Shown here one piece after another: positions 22,451 to 29,262 of a stretch of 64,000 nt of DNA; position 1 is the stretch's first letter, and the number at the start of each line of letters is the position of its first letter. Origin of the DNA: Actinomycetospora lemnae (lineage in GTDB: Bacteria; Actinomycetota; Actinomycetes; Mycobacteriales; Pseudonocardiaceae); NCBI RefSeq assembly GCF_028737315.1, contig NZ_JAQZAO010000001.1:124001-188000 (forward strand). The letters run 5' to 3'. The position numbers were made by a program, and so were the translations under genes. The notes under the pieces were generated by a model. It saw only the letters and a program-made list of their open reading frames with translations, was not told the origin of the DNA and did not search any database.

Positions 22451-23704
22451 TCAGCTGCGCGGCGCGAGGAACGACACCCGCACCGGGGCGTCCATGCCGA
22501 GCTCGGTGGTGTCCTCGTCGACGAGGATCAGCGCGTTGGCCTCGGCGAGCGACGAGAGCAGGTGCGAGCCGGAGCTGCCCAGCGGCTGGGCGAGGTACTC
22601 CCCGCTCGCGCGGTCGCGCAGCAGCCGCCCGCGCACGTAGCTGCGCCGCCCGGGCGGCGAGGCGACCGGGGAGAGCAGGGCGGCGGTGACCTCGCGGCGG
22701 TGCAGCTCCTGCTTGCCGAGGGTCAGGCGGATGAGCGGGCGCACGAGCACCTCGAACACCACCAGCGCCGACACCGGGTTCGCGGGCAGCAGGAACGTCG
22801 GGATCTCCTCGCTGCCCAGGCGCCCGAAGCCCTGCACGGAGCCGGGGTGCATGGCGACGCGCGAGACGTCGACGGGCCCGAGCTCGGACAGCGTGTCCTG
22901 GACGTCCTCGCCGAGCCGCCCGCCGACGCCGCCCGCGATGACGACGATCTCCGAGCGCGCCATCGCCGATTCCACGGCCTCGCGCAGCGCCGCCGGCTCG
23001 GTCGACGCGATGCCCAGGCGCGTCACCTCGGCGCCGGCATCGGCGGCCGCGGCGGCCAGGGCGTAGGAGTTGACGTCGACGACCTGCCCGGTGCCGGGCG
23101 TGCGGTCGAGGTCGACGAGCTCGTCACCGACGGCGAGCACCGACACCCGGGGCCGCGGGTGCACCAGCACCTTCGTGCGCCCGACCGCGGCGAGCAGTCC
23201 CACCTGGGCCGGGCCCACCGCGGCGCCGCGGCGCACGGCGACGTCGCCCGGCGCCACGTCCTCGCCGACCCGGCGCACCCACCCGGCCGAGGGCACGGGC
23301 GTCTTGACGGTGAGGCGGGCGCGGTGGCCGGTGCCGCGGTGGCCGGGGTCGTCGGCGGCGTCGGTGTGGTCGTAGGGGGCGACGGCGTCGGCGAGGGTCG
23401 GCAGCGGCGCGCCGGTGGCCACGCGGACGGCCTGGCCGGGCTGCAGCCGGTGCGCCTGCCGGGAGCCGACCGCGACCTCGCCGACGACGGGCAGCTCGAC
23501 CGGCTCCTCGGCCGCGGCGCGCACGTCGACGCTGCGCACGGCGAAGCCGTCGACGGCGGCCTGGTCGAAGCCGGGCAGCGCCCGGTCGGCGACGACCTCC
23601 TCGGCGCAGAGGAGACCCTGGGCGGAGGAGATGTCCACCCGGATGGGGGCCGGCCGGACCGCGGCGTCGAGCACGCGGCGCAGCTGGGCCTCGACCGTCC
23701 TCAC
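22451..23704 (-). CDS. glp: Gephyrin/MoeA-like protein Glp (probably non-catalytic cell-division scaffold)
   Basis: A 417-residue protein with the four-domain MoeA fold. Canonical catalytic motifs are altered: DxSAMDG reads FDQAAVDGFA, the GTPLPxGADAVV loop reads TGAPLPTLADAVAPYDHTD, GGVSxGxxD reads GGVGGRLGEDVQ (Ser lost), and the KPG motif reads AMHPGSVQGFG (Lys lost). Molybdate insertion is therefore unlikely. Corynebacterial Glp, a gephyrin-like partner of FtsZ and the membrane receptor GlpR, is encoded in the same neighbourhood with rimJ. I therefore prefer a divisome role over MoCo synthesis. GTG start with a GGAAAGG upstream; divergent from the UDP-glucose pyrophosphorylase. Confidence 0.78.
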   Translation of the reverse strand: MRTVEAQLRRVLDAAVRPAPIRVDISSAQGLLCAEEVVADRALPGFDQAAVDGFAVRSVDVRAAAEEPVELPVVGEVAVGSRQAHRLQPGQAVRVATGAPLPTLADAVAPYDHTDAADDPGHRGTGHRARLTVKTPVPSAGWVRRVGEDVAPGDVAVRRGAAVGPAQVGLLAAVGRTKVLVHPRPRVSVLAVGDELVDLDRTPGTGQVVDVNSYALAAAAADAGAEVTRLGIASTEPAALREAVESAMARSEIVVIAGGVGGRLGEDVQDTLSELGPVDVSRVAMHPGSVQGFGRLGSEEIPTFLLPANPVSALVVFEVLVRPLIRLTLGKQELHRREVTAALLSPVASPPGRRSYVRGRLLRDRASGEYLAQPLGSSGSHLLSSLAEANALILVDEDTTELGMDAPVRVSFLAPRS

Positions 23705-23830
23705 CGCTGCGGCCTTTCCCCTGGCTGGCTCCGCATGGCCCCCATCGTCCTACGCCGGGCGCGCCCCGGGGGGTTCCGACGCGCCCGACGCCGGGGTTCC
23801 GGCGTGGCCGGTCACCGGGAAGATGTGGCC

Positions 23831-25192
23831 ATGTCCTACGTCGACGACGCCCTGGCCGCCCTCACCGCGCGGGACGCCCACCCCGCCGAGGTCGAGGCCT
23901 TCCGCCGCCGCCTCGAGCAGCTCGCCAAGCCGGAGAGCGCGGTGATGCCCGGGGAGGAGCTCGAGCCCGTCGACGACCTGCCGACGCTCGACAGCCTGCC
24001 CGAGCCCGACGACGCGGCCGCCCGGGACGCGCTCGACCGCCTCGCGGTGATCAAGCTCAACGGCGGCCTGGGCACCAGCATGGGGCTCGACGGACCGAAG
24101 TCGCTGCTGGAGATCAAGCCCGGCACCAGCTTCCTCGACGCCGTCGCGCGCCAGACCCTCGCGCTGCGCGAGGCCCACGGCGCCCGGCTGCCGCTGCTGC
24201 TCATGAACTCCGAGGGCACCCGCGGGCCCTCGCTCGGGGCGCTGCGCCGGCACCCGGGCCTCGAGGACGACGAGCTGCCCCTGGACTTCCTCCAGGGCGC
24301 CGAGCCGAAGCTGCGCACCGACGACTGGCGCCCCGTGTCGTGGCCCGCCGACCCGCGCCTGGAGTGGTGCCCGCCCGGCCACGGCGACCTCTACACCGCG
24401 CTGGCGGCGTCGGGGGCGCTCGACGCGCTCCTCGCGGCCGGCGTGCGGTGGTGCTTCGTGTCGAACTCCGACAACCTCGGCGCGGTCCCGGACGTGCGGA
24501 TCGCGGCGTGGATGGCGGCCGAGGAGGTGCCGTTCGCGCTCGAGGTGGCGCGCCGTACGGCGATGGACCGCAAGGGCGGCCACCTCGCCTCCCACCGGGG
24601 CTCGCTCGTGCTGCGCGAGACCGCCCAGGTCCCCGAGGGCGACGACTCCTTCCAGGACATCGACCGCTTCAGCTACTTCAACACGAACAACCTGTGGTTC
24701 GACCTCGAGCACCTGCGGGCCCTGCAGGAGGCCGACCCCGCGGCCCCGTACCTGCCACTGATCGTCAACAAGAAGACGGTCGACCCCACCGACAAGTCCT
24801 CGACGCCGGTGCTGCAGCTCGAGACGGCGATGGGCGCGGCGATCGGGTCGGTCGAGGGGGCGCGGGCCCTCGAGGTGCCGCGGACGCGGTTCGCGCCGGT
24901 CAAGACCACCGACGACCTGCTCGTCGCCCGCTCCGACCTGTACGACCTCACCGACGACGGGCGCATGGTGCCGACGTGGTCGGGCGAGGCTCCGGTGGTC
25001 GAGCTCGGTCAGGAGTTCAAGATGCTCGGCGACTTCGAGCGCCGGTTCGCCGGCGGTGCGCCGTCGCTGGCGCGCGCCACCGCGCTGACCGTCGAGGGCG
25101 ACGTCACGTTCGGGGCGGACGTGACCGTCGAGGGCGACGTGACGGTCGCGGGCCCGCGCCACGTCGACGACGGCGAGACGCTGCGCGGGTGA
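23831..25192 (+). CDS. UTP--glucose-1-phosphate uridylyltransferase, eukaryotic UDPGP type
   Basis: Makes UDP-glucose from UTP and glucose-1-phosphate for cell-envelope and storage sugars. The 453-residue protein belongs to the UDPGP/UGP1 family usual in eukaryotes: KLNGGLGTSMGLDGPKS (about 76-92), LLLMNSEGTRGPS, PPGHGDLYTAL, FVSNSDNLGA, FNTNNLWFDL and VNKKTVDP, ending in a beta-helix-like stretch (GDVTFGADVTVEGDV). Bacterial GalU has a different core (GLGTRFLPATK). It occupies the position of mycobacterial galU (Rv0993) but on the strand opposite Glp. ATG at 23831; the downstream cyclo-ligase overlaps by GTGA. Confidence 0.9.
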   Translation: MSYVDDALAALTARDAHPAEVEAFRRRLEQLAKPESAVMPGEELEPVDDLPTLDSLPEPDDAAARDALDRLAVIKLNGGLGTSMGLDGPKSLLEIKPGTSFLDAVARQTLALREAHGARLPLLLMNSEGTRGPSLGALRRHPGLEDDELPLDFLQGAEPKLRTDDWRPVSWPADPRLEWCPPGHGDLYTALAASGALDALLAAGVRWCFVSNSDNLGAVPDVRIAAWMAAEEVPFALEVARRTAMDRKGGHLASHRGSLVLRETAQVPEGDDSFQDIDRFSYFNTNNLWFDLEHLRALQEADPAAPYLPLIVNKKTVDPTDKSSTPVLQLETAMGAAIGSVEGARALEVPRTRFAPVKTTDDLLVARSDLYDLTDDGRMVPTWSGEAPVVELGQEFKMLGDFERRFAGGAPSLARATALTVEGDVTFGADVTVEGDVTVAGPRHVDDGETLRG

Positions 25193-25794
25193 CGCGCACC
25201 AAGGCCGAGCTGCGCCGCGAGCTGCTGGCCGCCCGCCGGGCGCGCACGGGCGAGCAGCGCCGCGCCGACGCCGCCCGGCTCGCCGCGGGGCTGCCGGCGG
25301 TGCTCGAGGGCGTCGCGAACCCCGTCTGCCTGTTCGTCGCCGTCGGCGGGGAGCCGGGCGCGACGCCCGAGGGCGGGCTGCCCGTGCTCGACGCGGCCCG
25401 CGCGCTCGGGCGCCGGGTCCTGCTGCCCGTCACGGTCGGCGCGGCGCCGCTGGACTGGGCGGAGTTCACCGGCGCCGAGTCGCTCGGACCCGGCCCGCAC
25501 GGCCTGCTCGAGCCGACCGGCCCGCGGCTGGGCCCCGGCGCGGTCACCGGCGCCGGGCTCGTCGTCGTCCCGGCCCTGGCCGTCGACCGGCGCGGCGTGC
25601 GCCTCGGCCGCGGCGGCGGGCACTACGACCGCACCCTCCCCCACGCGGGCCCGGCGACGCGGCTCGTCGCCCTCGTGGCCGACGACGGCCTCCTCGACGA
25701 GGACCTGCCCGCCGAGCCCCACGACGTCCCCGTCCACGCCGTTTGGCGCCCGTCGTCCGGGCTGACGGGTTTGTCAGCCTGGCGTCCACGCTGA
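25189..25794 (+). CDS. 5-formyltetrahydrofolate cyclo-ligase
   Basis: ATP-dependent conversion of 5-formyl-THF to 5,10-methenyl-THF, returning a stored folate to one-carbon metabolism. The 201-residue protein has the N-terminal basic KAELRRELLAARRAR segment and the C-terminal ATP-binding motif RLGRGGGHYDRTL. GTG overlaps the previous stop by GTGA. The last codons (LSAWRPR) run into a copy of the interspersed palindromic repeat, which may have altered the C-terminus. Equivalent to Rv0992c by position. Confidence 0.9.
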   Translation: MTRTKAELRRELLAARRARTGEQRRADAARLAAGLPAVLEGVANPVCLFVAVGGEPGATPEGGLPVLDAARALGRRVLLPVTVGAAPLDWAEFTGAESLGPGPHGLLEPTGPRLGPGAVTGAGLVVVPALAVDRRGVRLGRGGGHYDRTLPHAGPATRLVALVADDGLLDEDLPAEPHDVPVHAVWRPSSGLTGLSAWRPR

Positions 25795-25823
25795 CGTTGA
25801 GCGTCAGGAAATCCCCCACCTCG
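25773..25823 (+). repeat. Interspersed palindromic repeat, copy A
   Basis: One of three related ~50-bp elements (others at 47687-47738 and, inverted, 55990-56035). The shared core is AGCCTGGCGTCC, about 12-14 variable bases, then a right arm ending in CAGGAAATC. In this copy the right arm has changed, but a compensating hairpin CTGACG-TTGAG-CGTCAG (25791-25807) is present. It overlaps the end of the cyclo-ligase gene. Confidence 0.7.
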
Positions 25824-25870
25824 CGTCGTGCGCCGCCCCGCCGCACGGAACAGCCGTGACGCTCACGGCG

Positions 25871-25904
25871 TTGGCACTCTCATGGCGCGAGTGCCATCTA
25901 CACT
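25871..25904 (+). promoter_or_regulatory. CIRCE-type HrcA operator and -10 box before ruc
   Basis: TTGGCACTC (25871-25879), exactly 9 bp, GAGTGCCAT (25889-25897) matches the CIRCE consensus (TTAGCACTC-N9-GAGTGCTAA), the site of the heat-shock repressor HrcA. TACACT (25899-25904) immediately downstream is a plausible -10. This predicts heat-inducible, HrcA-repressed expression of the next gene. Confidence 0.85.
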
Positions 25905-25958
25905 GCGCGCGGACATCACCACCCCCGTCGCGGGGGGCGGACGACTTCAGGAGTGCAC

Positions 25959-26327
25959 GTGCCGACCTATCCCTACGCCTGCACCGCCTGCGACCACCGC
26001 TTCGAGCAGGTGCAGGCGTTCTCCGACCCGTCGCTGACCGAGTGCCCGGTGTGCGGCGGGCGGCTGCGCAAGGTGTTCTCGTCGGTGGGGATCGTGTTCA
26101 AGGGCAGCGGCTTCTACCGCAACGACGCGCGCGCGGGGTCCGGCTCGTCGTCGGAGAAGTCCTCGTCGTCGGAGTCGTCGGAGAAGACGACGGCGGACGC
26201 GTCGTCGGGCTCGAACGGGTCGAAGAGCTCGGGCGACACGGCCACCTCGAGCTCGTCGACCTCGGGCTCCTCGAGCAGCTCGTCGGGGTCAGCGACGACG
26301 TCGTCCAGCTCGGCGAAGTCGGCCTGA
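25959..26327 (+). CDS. ruc: FmdB-type zinc-ribbon protein, Ruc-like redox-regulated chaperone
   Basis: A 122-residue protein with an N-terminal zinc ribbon of two CxxC pairs (YPYACTACDH and ECPVCGGRL, about residues 8-34) followed by a long Ser/Gly/Thr-rich disordered tail (about 55-122). This is the architecture of mycobacterial Ruc (Rv0991c), an oxidation-activated chaperone controlled by HrcA. The CIRCE element upstream and the position beside the cyclo-ligase gene support orthology. GTG at 25959 is chosen because AGGAG lies 5 nt upstream and FmdB proteins start MPTYxYxC. A strong hairpin follows the gene. Confidence 0.88.
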   Translation: MPTYPYACTACDHRFEQVQAFSDPSLTECPVCGGRLRKVFSSVGIVFKGSGFYRNDARAGSGSSSEKSSSSESSEKTTADASSGSNGSKSSGDTATSSSSTSGSSSSSSGSATTSSSSAKSA

Positions 26328-26348
26328 GGCGGACACGGGCGGAGGGGT

Positions 26349-26385
26349 GGTCCGGGACGCCGACCCCGAGTCGGCGTCCCGGACC
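26349..26385 (+). terminator. Terminator after ruc
   Basis: Perfect 16-bp arms (GGTCCGGGACGCCGAC and its complement) with a 5-nt loop lie 21 bp after the ruc stop. Confidence 0.8.
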
Positions 26386-26522
26386 CTGCCCGACACCCAC
26401 CCGCTCCCCAGCGGCCGGCGTCGAGTGCCTCGCACCCTGGATGACGGCTCAGTGGCCCCAAAGGTTGCGACGTCCGGCGTAGATCACCCTGACGAGTGAC
26501 ACGCGGCGGGTTTCGAGACCCG

Positions 26523-27434
26523 TCAGAGGGGTCGGCGCCGCGTGCCCGTGCCGTTGCGGGCAGCGCCGGAGGTGTCCCGCGGGCCGCCCTCCTGGGCCGC
26601 GAGCAGCGGCGAGCGCGACAGCAGGAACACCCCGACGACCATGAGCACGGCGCCGGCCAGCCCGCCCAGCAGCGCCGCGCCGCCGTTGATCTCCTCCCCC
26701 AGCAGCCCGATGCCCCAGATCGACGAGAGCAGCGGGTTGCCGAGGATCAGACCCGGCTGCGACGCGAGCAGCCGCCCGGCCCGCAGCGCATGCTGCAGCG
26801 TCAGGAACGCCGCCGGCGCGACGGGGATGAGCAGGTAGCTCTGCCAGGTCGTCAGGACGCCGACGCCGCCGTCGCGGATGAGCGCCTCGGACATCGCCTT
26901 GACGATCACGGCGACGAACCCGGACCCGATGCCCGCCGCGATCCCGTACCAGGCGGCCCGCCCCACCGGCCGGGAGCGCTTGGCGATCGAGCTGGTCAGC
27001 CCGAGCAGGCCGAGCGTCACGATCGTGCCGAGGATCCAGACGAGCGTGCCCGCGCCGAGCGCGTCACCACCGCTGGGCTGCAGCGTGACGAGCAGGACGA
27101 CGAGGCCGATGGACATGATCGCGACCGCGATCCACTCCCGCCGCCGCAGCGCACCGCCCAGCACCAGCCAGCCGAGCAGCAGGGTGAACGGCAGCTCCAT
27201 CACCAGGACCGGCTGCACCAGCGCGATCGACCCGATGCTCAGGGCCGTGGCCTGCAGCGCGACGGCGACCGCGAAGATCGCGGTGCCGACCAGCCACGCC
27301 GGGCGCTGGACCATGTCGCGGAGCGTCCCGGCGCTGACGCCCCGGGCCCGGGCGCTGTCCTGCGCGGCCTTGCGCTGCAGGACCAGGGCCGTCGCGTTCG
27401 CGATGGTGGCGAGCAGCACGAGCACGACGGCCAT
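26523..27434 (-). CDS. DMT-superfamily multi-pass membrane transporter
   Basis: A 303-residue hydrophobic protein with about nine to ten transmembrane helices arranged as two halves, as in drug/metabolite transporters (EamA-like, with NIPA-like features such as ATALVLQRKAAQ at the N-terminus and IALVQPVLVMELPFTLLLGWL). The C-terminus is a short basic tail. Substrate cannot be predicted. ATG start; divergent from the SAF-domain gene. The divergent gap contains a tandem 11-mer, GCGGTGACCCC twice at 27485-27506. Confidence 0.8.
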   Translation of the reverse strand: MAVVLVLLATIANATALVLQRKAAQDSARARGVSAGTLRDMVQRPAWLVGTAIFAVAVALQATALSIGSIALVQPVLVMELPFTLLLGWLVLGGALRRREWIAVAIMSIGLVVLLVTLQPSGGDALGAGTLVWILGTIVTLGLLGLTSSIAKRSRPVGRAAWYGIAAGIGSGFVAVIVKAMSEALIRDGGVGVLTTWQSYLLIPVAPAAFLTLQHALRAGRLLASQPGLILGNPLLSSIWGIGLLGEEINGGAALLGGLAGAVLMVVGVFLLSRSPLLAAQEGGPRDTSGAARNGTGTRRRPL

Positions 27435-27484
27435 GCCTGCGCCCGCCTCTTCCCGCTGTCGGTTCCCGCTGTCGATGACGTCTC

Positions 27485-27506
27485 GCGGTGACCCCGCGGT
27501 GACCCC
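27485..27506 (+). repeat. Tandem 11-bp direct repeat in the divergent promoter region
   Basis: GCGGTGACCCC occurs twice head to tail in the gap between the DMT transporter and the SAF-domain gene. An 11-bp period places both units on the same DNA face, as for tandem regulator sites, but no regulator can be named. Confidence 0.4.
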
Positions 27507-27655
27507 GTCGGCCGCAAACTACCGGGCCGGCCGGCGGGGTCGCCGCGCCGGGCCGGGCGTACGACCCGAGCGCGCTGCGCCGGATGCCGTCCCCATCGTC
27601 CGTCCGCGTCCACAGCCGCACGGGTGATCACTGGGGCGCGGGGCAGGGGCCCACC

Positions 27656-27661
27656 TAGCGT
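27656..27661 (+). promoter_or_regulatory. -10 box of a leaderless transcript (SAF gene)
   Basis: TAGCGT ends 7 nt before the GTG at 27669; no Shine-Dalgarno sequence is present. Confidence 0.55.
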
Positions 27662-27668
27662 CGGCGAC

Positions 27669-28460
27669 GTGCGAGAACGCGACGAGCCGCCCTCCGAGGG
27701 ACGGCGCCGGCGGGTCCACCGGGGCCGGCGGTGGCGGGTGCCGCCGCCCGGATGGCGACGGACGGTGGCGCTGCGCCGCGCCGCCGCGGGGCTGCTCGCC
27801 GTGCTGGCCCTCGGTCTGCTCGCCGCGCCCGGGGTCGCGCCGGCGGGGACGCCCGTGCTCGTCGCCGCGCGCGACCTCGCGCCCGGGGTCGCGCTCGGTC
27901 CCGCGGACGTGGCGGTGCGGACGGTGCCGCTCGAGCTCGTGCCGGTCGGGGCGCTCGCGGAGCCGGGGGTGGTCGCGGGCCGTCAGGTCGTGGGCGGGGT
28001 GCGCGCCGGGGAGGCGCTGACCGACGTGCGGCTCCTGGGTCCGGTCGCCGCCGTCGCCGCCGCCGGGATGCCGGACGCCGCGGGCGTGCCGGTCCGACTC
28101 GCCGACGCGGGCGTGGCCGCCCTGCTGACGCCGGGGACGCGGGTCGACCTCGTGGCGGCCGGGGCGGCGGACGGGGCGGCGGACGGGGCCGTCTCCGGGT
28201 CCGCGGGTGGTGGCGGGACCGGCGAGAGCGCCCTGGACGGGGACCGGTCGGCGGCGAGGGTGCCGGGCGGCCCGGAGCCGCGCGACGCCGCCGCCGAGCC
28301 GGCCGTGCTCGCGCCGGGGGCCGTGGTGCTCGCGGTGCTGCCCGCCCCCGAGCGGACGGCAGGCGCGGCGCCGGTGGTGGTCGTGGCGCTGCCGGGCGAG
28401 CTCGCGGCGCGGGTGGCCACCGTGTCCCTGCGCGAGGAGGTCACGGTGACGCTGCGATGA
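27669..28460 (+). CDS. SAF-domain protein (CpaB/FlgA-like), membrane-anchored
   Basis: A 263-residue protein with a basic N-terminus (many Arg), one transmembrane helix (about 36-55, AAAGLLAVLALGLLAAPGV), then a SAF domain (PVLVAARDLAPGVALGPADV, about 60-130) and a second beta-rich part with a Gly/Ala-rich insertion. SAF/RcpC-like proteins assist Flp pilus assembly or bind glycans, but no pilus genes are near, so the function is open. It faces the moaB row. Confidence 0.75.
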   Translation: MRERDEPPSEGRRRRVHRGRRWRVPPPGWRRTVALRRAAAGLLAVLALGLLAAPGVAPAGTPVLVAARDLAPGVALGPADVAVRTVPLELVPVGALAEPGVVAGRQVVGGVRAGEALTDVRLLGPVAAVAAAGMPDAAGVPVRLADAGVAALLTPGTRVDLVAAGAADGAADGAVSGSAGGGGTGESALDGDRSAARVPGGPEPRDAAAEPAVLAPGAVVLAVLPAPERTAGAAPVVVVALPGELAARVATVSLREEVTVTLR

Positions 28461-28481
28461 GCGCGCCGACCGGCGGATACG

Positions 28482-28682
28482 TCAGGGACGGTCGTGGTGC
28501 GGGGGGCGCTCGGCCTCGTACCGGCGGCGGTCCTCGTCGTCGCGGCCGGTGGGAGCGCCCAGGTCCCGCTCGTCGGACGACGCCACCGGGTCCTCCCCGA
28601 AGATCGCCGCACGCCGGGCCGCCCGGCGCCGCGCCTCGTCCCGTGCCGCGGCGTCGTCCGAGGGGCCTGGCGCGGGGCTCAG
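28482..28682 (-). CDS. Small acidic/basic protein coupled to moaB, CTG start
   Basis: A 66-residue frame (after an assumed CTG start) reading SPAPGPSDDAAARDEARRRAARRAAIF, then SDERD and ending RRRYEAERPPHHDRP. The AIFGE, SDERD and terminal PPHH pattern resembles short conserved proteins that follow MoaB/MogA in other actinomycetes (from memory, not a search). The only start near the right length is CTG at 28682, overlapping the moaB stop as CTGA, analogous to the GTGA overlaps elsewhere here. Function unknown. Confidence 0.6.
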   Translation of the reverse strand: MSPAPGPSDDAAARDEARRRAARRAAIFGEDPVASSDERDLGAPTGRDDEDRRRYEAERPPHHDRP

Positions 28683-29197
28683 TGCTCCTCCAGCCCCGAG
28701 AGCTCGGCGATCACGTGGGAGATCATCGGGGTGAGGGTGGCCATGCCGTCGCGGACGGCCGCGCGGGACGACGCGAGGTTCACCACCAGCGTGCTGCCCG
28801 AGACGCCGACGAGCCCGCGGGAGAGGCCGGCGTCGACGGCGCCGGCGGCGAGGCCCGAGGCGCGGATCGCCTCGGCGATGCCGGGGATCGGCCGGTCGAG
28901 CACGCCGGCGGTGGCGTCGGCGGTGACCGCGCGGGGGGACACGCCGGTGCCGCCGACGGTCACGACGAGGTCGACGCCGCCGATGACGGCGGTGTTGAGC
29001 GCGTTGCGGATCGCGACCGACTCGCCGGGCACGACGATCGTGCCGTCCACCACGAGGTTCGCCTCACCGAGCAGCTCGGTCACCAGCGGCCCGATGGTGT
29101 CCGAGGTCTCGCCGCGGCTGACCCGGTCGTCGACCACGACGACGAGGGCCCGTCCCAGCATCTCCTCCGTGCCGCCGACCAGCGGCTGGTTCTCCAT
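28679..29197 (-). CDS. moaB: MoaB/MogA-family molybdopterin adenylyltransferase-like protein
   Basis: A 172-residue MoCF-fold protein with the family motifs ALVVVVDDRVSRGETSDTIGPLV near the N-terminus, VTVGGTGVSPRAVT (the GGTG loop binding molybdopterin) and LSRGLVGVSGSTLVVNL. It corresponds to mycobacterial moaB2 (Rv0984), downstream of pepD. Start ATG at 29197 is 7 nt after TACCTT (29210-29205), a leaderless layout, so it has its own promoter in the 65-bp gap behind pepD. Confidence 0.9.
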   Translation of the reverse strand: MENQPLVGGTEEMLGRALVVVVDDRVSRGETSDTIGPLVTELLGEANLVVDGTIVVPGESVAIRNALNTAVIGGVDLVVTVGGTGVSPRAVTADATAGVLDRPIPGIAEAIRASGLAAGAVDAGLSRGLVGVSGSTLVVNLASSRAAVRDGMATLTPMISHVIAELSGLEEH

Positions 29198-29204
29198 GGT
29201 CACC

Positions 29205-29210
29205 AAGGTA
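29205..29210 (-). promoter_or_regulatory. -10 box of a leaderless transcript (moaB)
   Basis: TACCTT on the minus strand ends 7 nt before the moaB ATG, within the 65-bp gap after pepD. Confidence 0.5.
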
Positions 29211-29262
29211 GTCGGGAGCGCCGGGACGCCACGCAGCGGAGGATCGCCGGACGCCACCCGGC

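Noticed and set aside
22451-23704. Molybdopterin molybdenumtransferase MoeA
   Set aside because: Several catalytic motifs are changed and context matches the cell-division Glp protein; kept as Glp with stated doubt.
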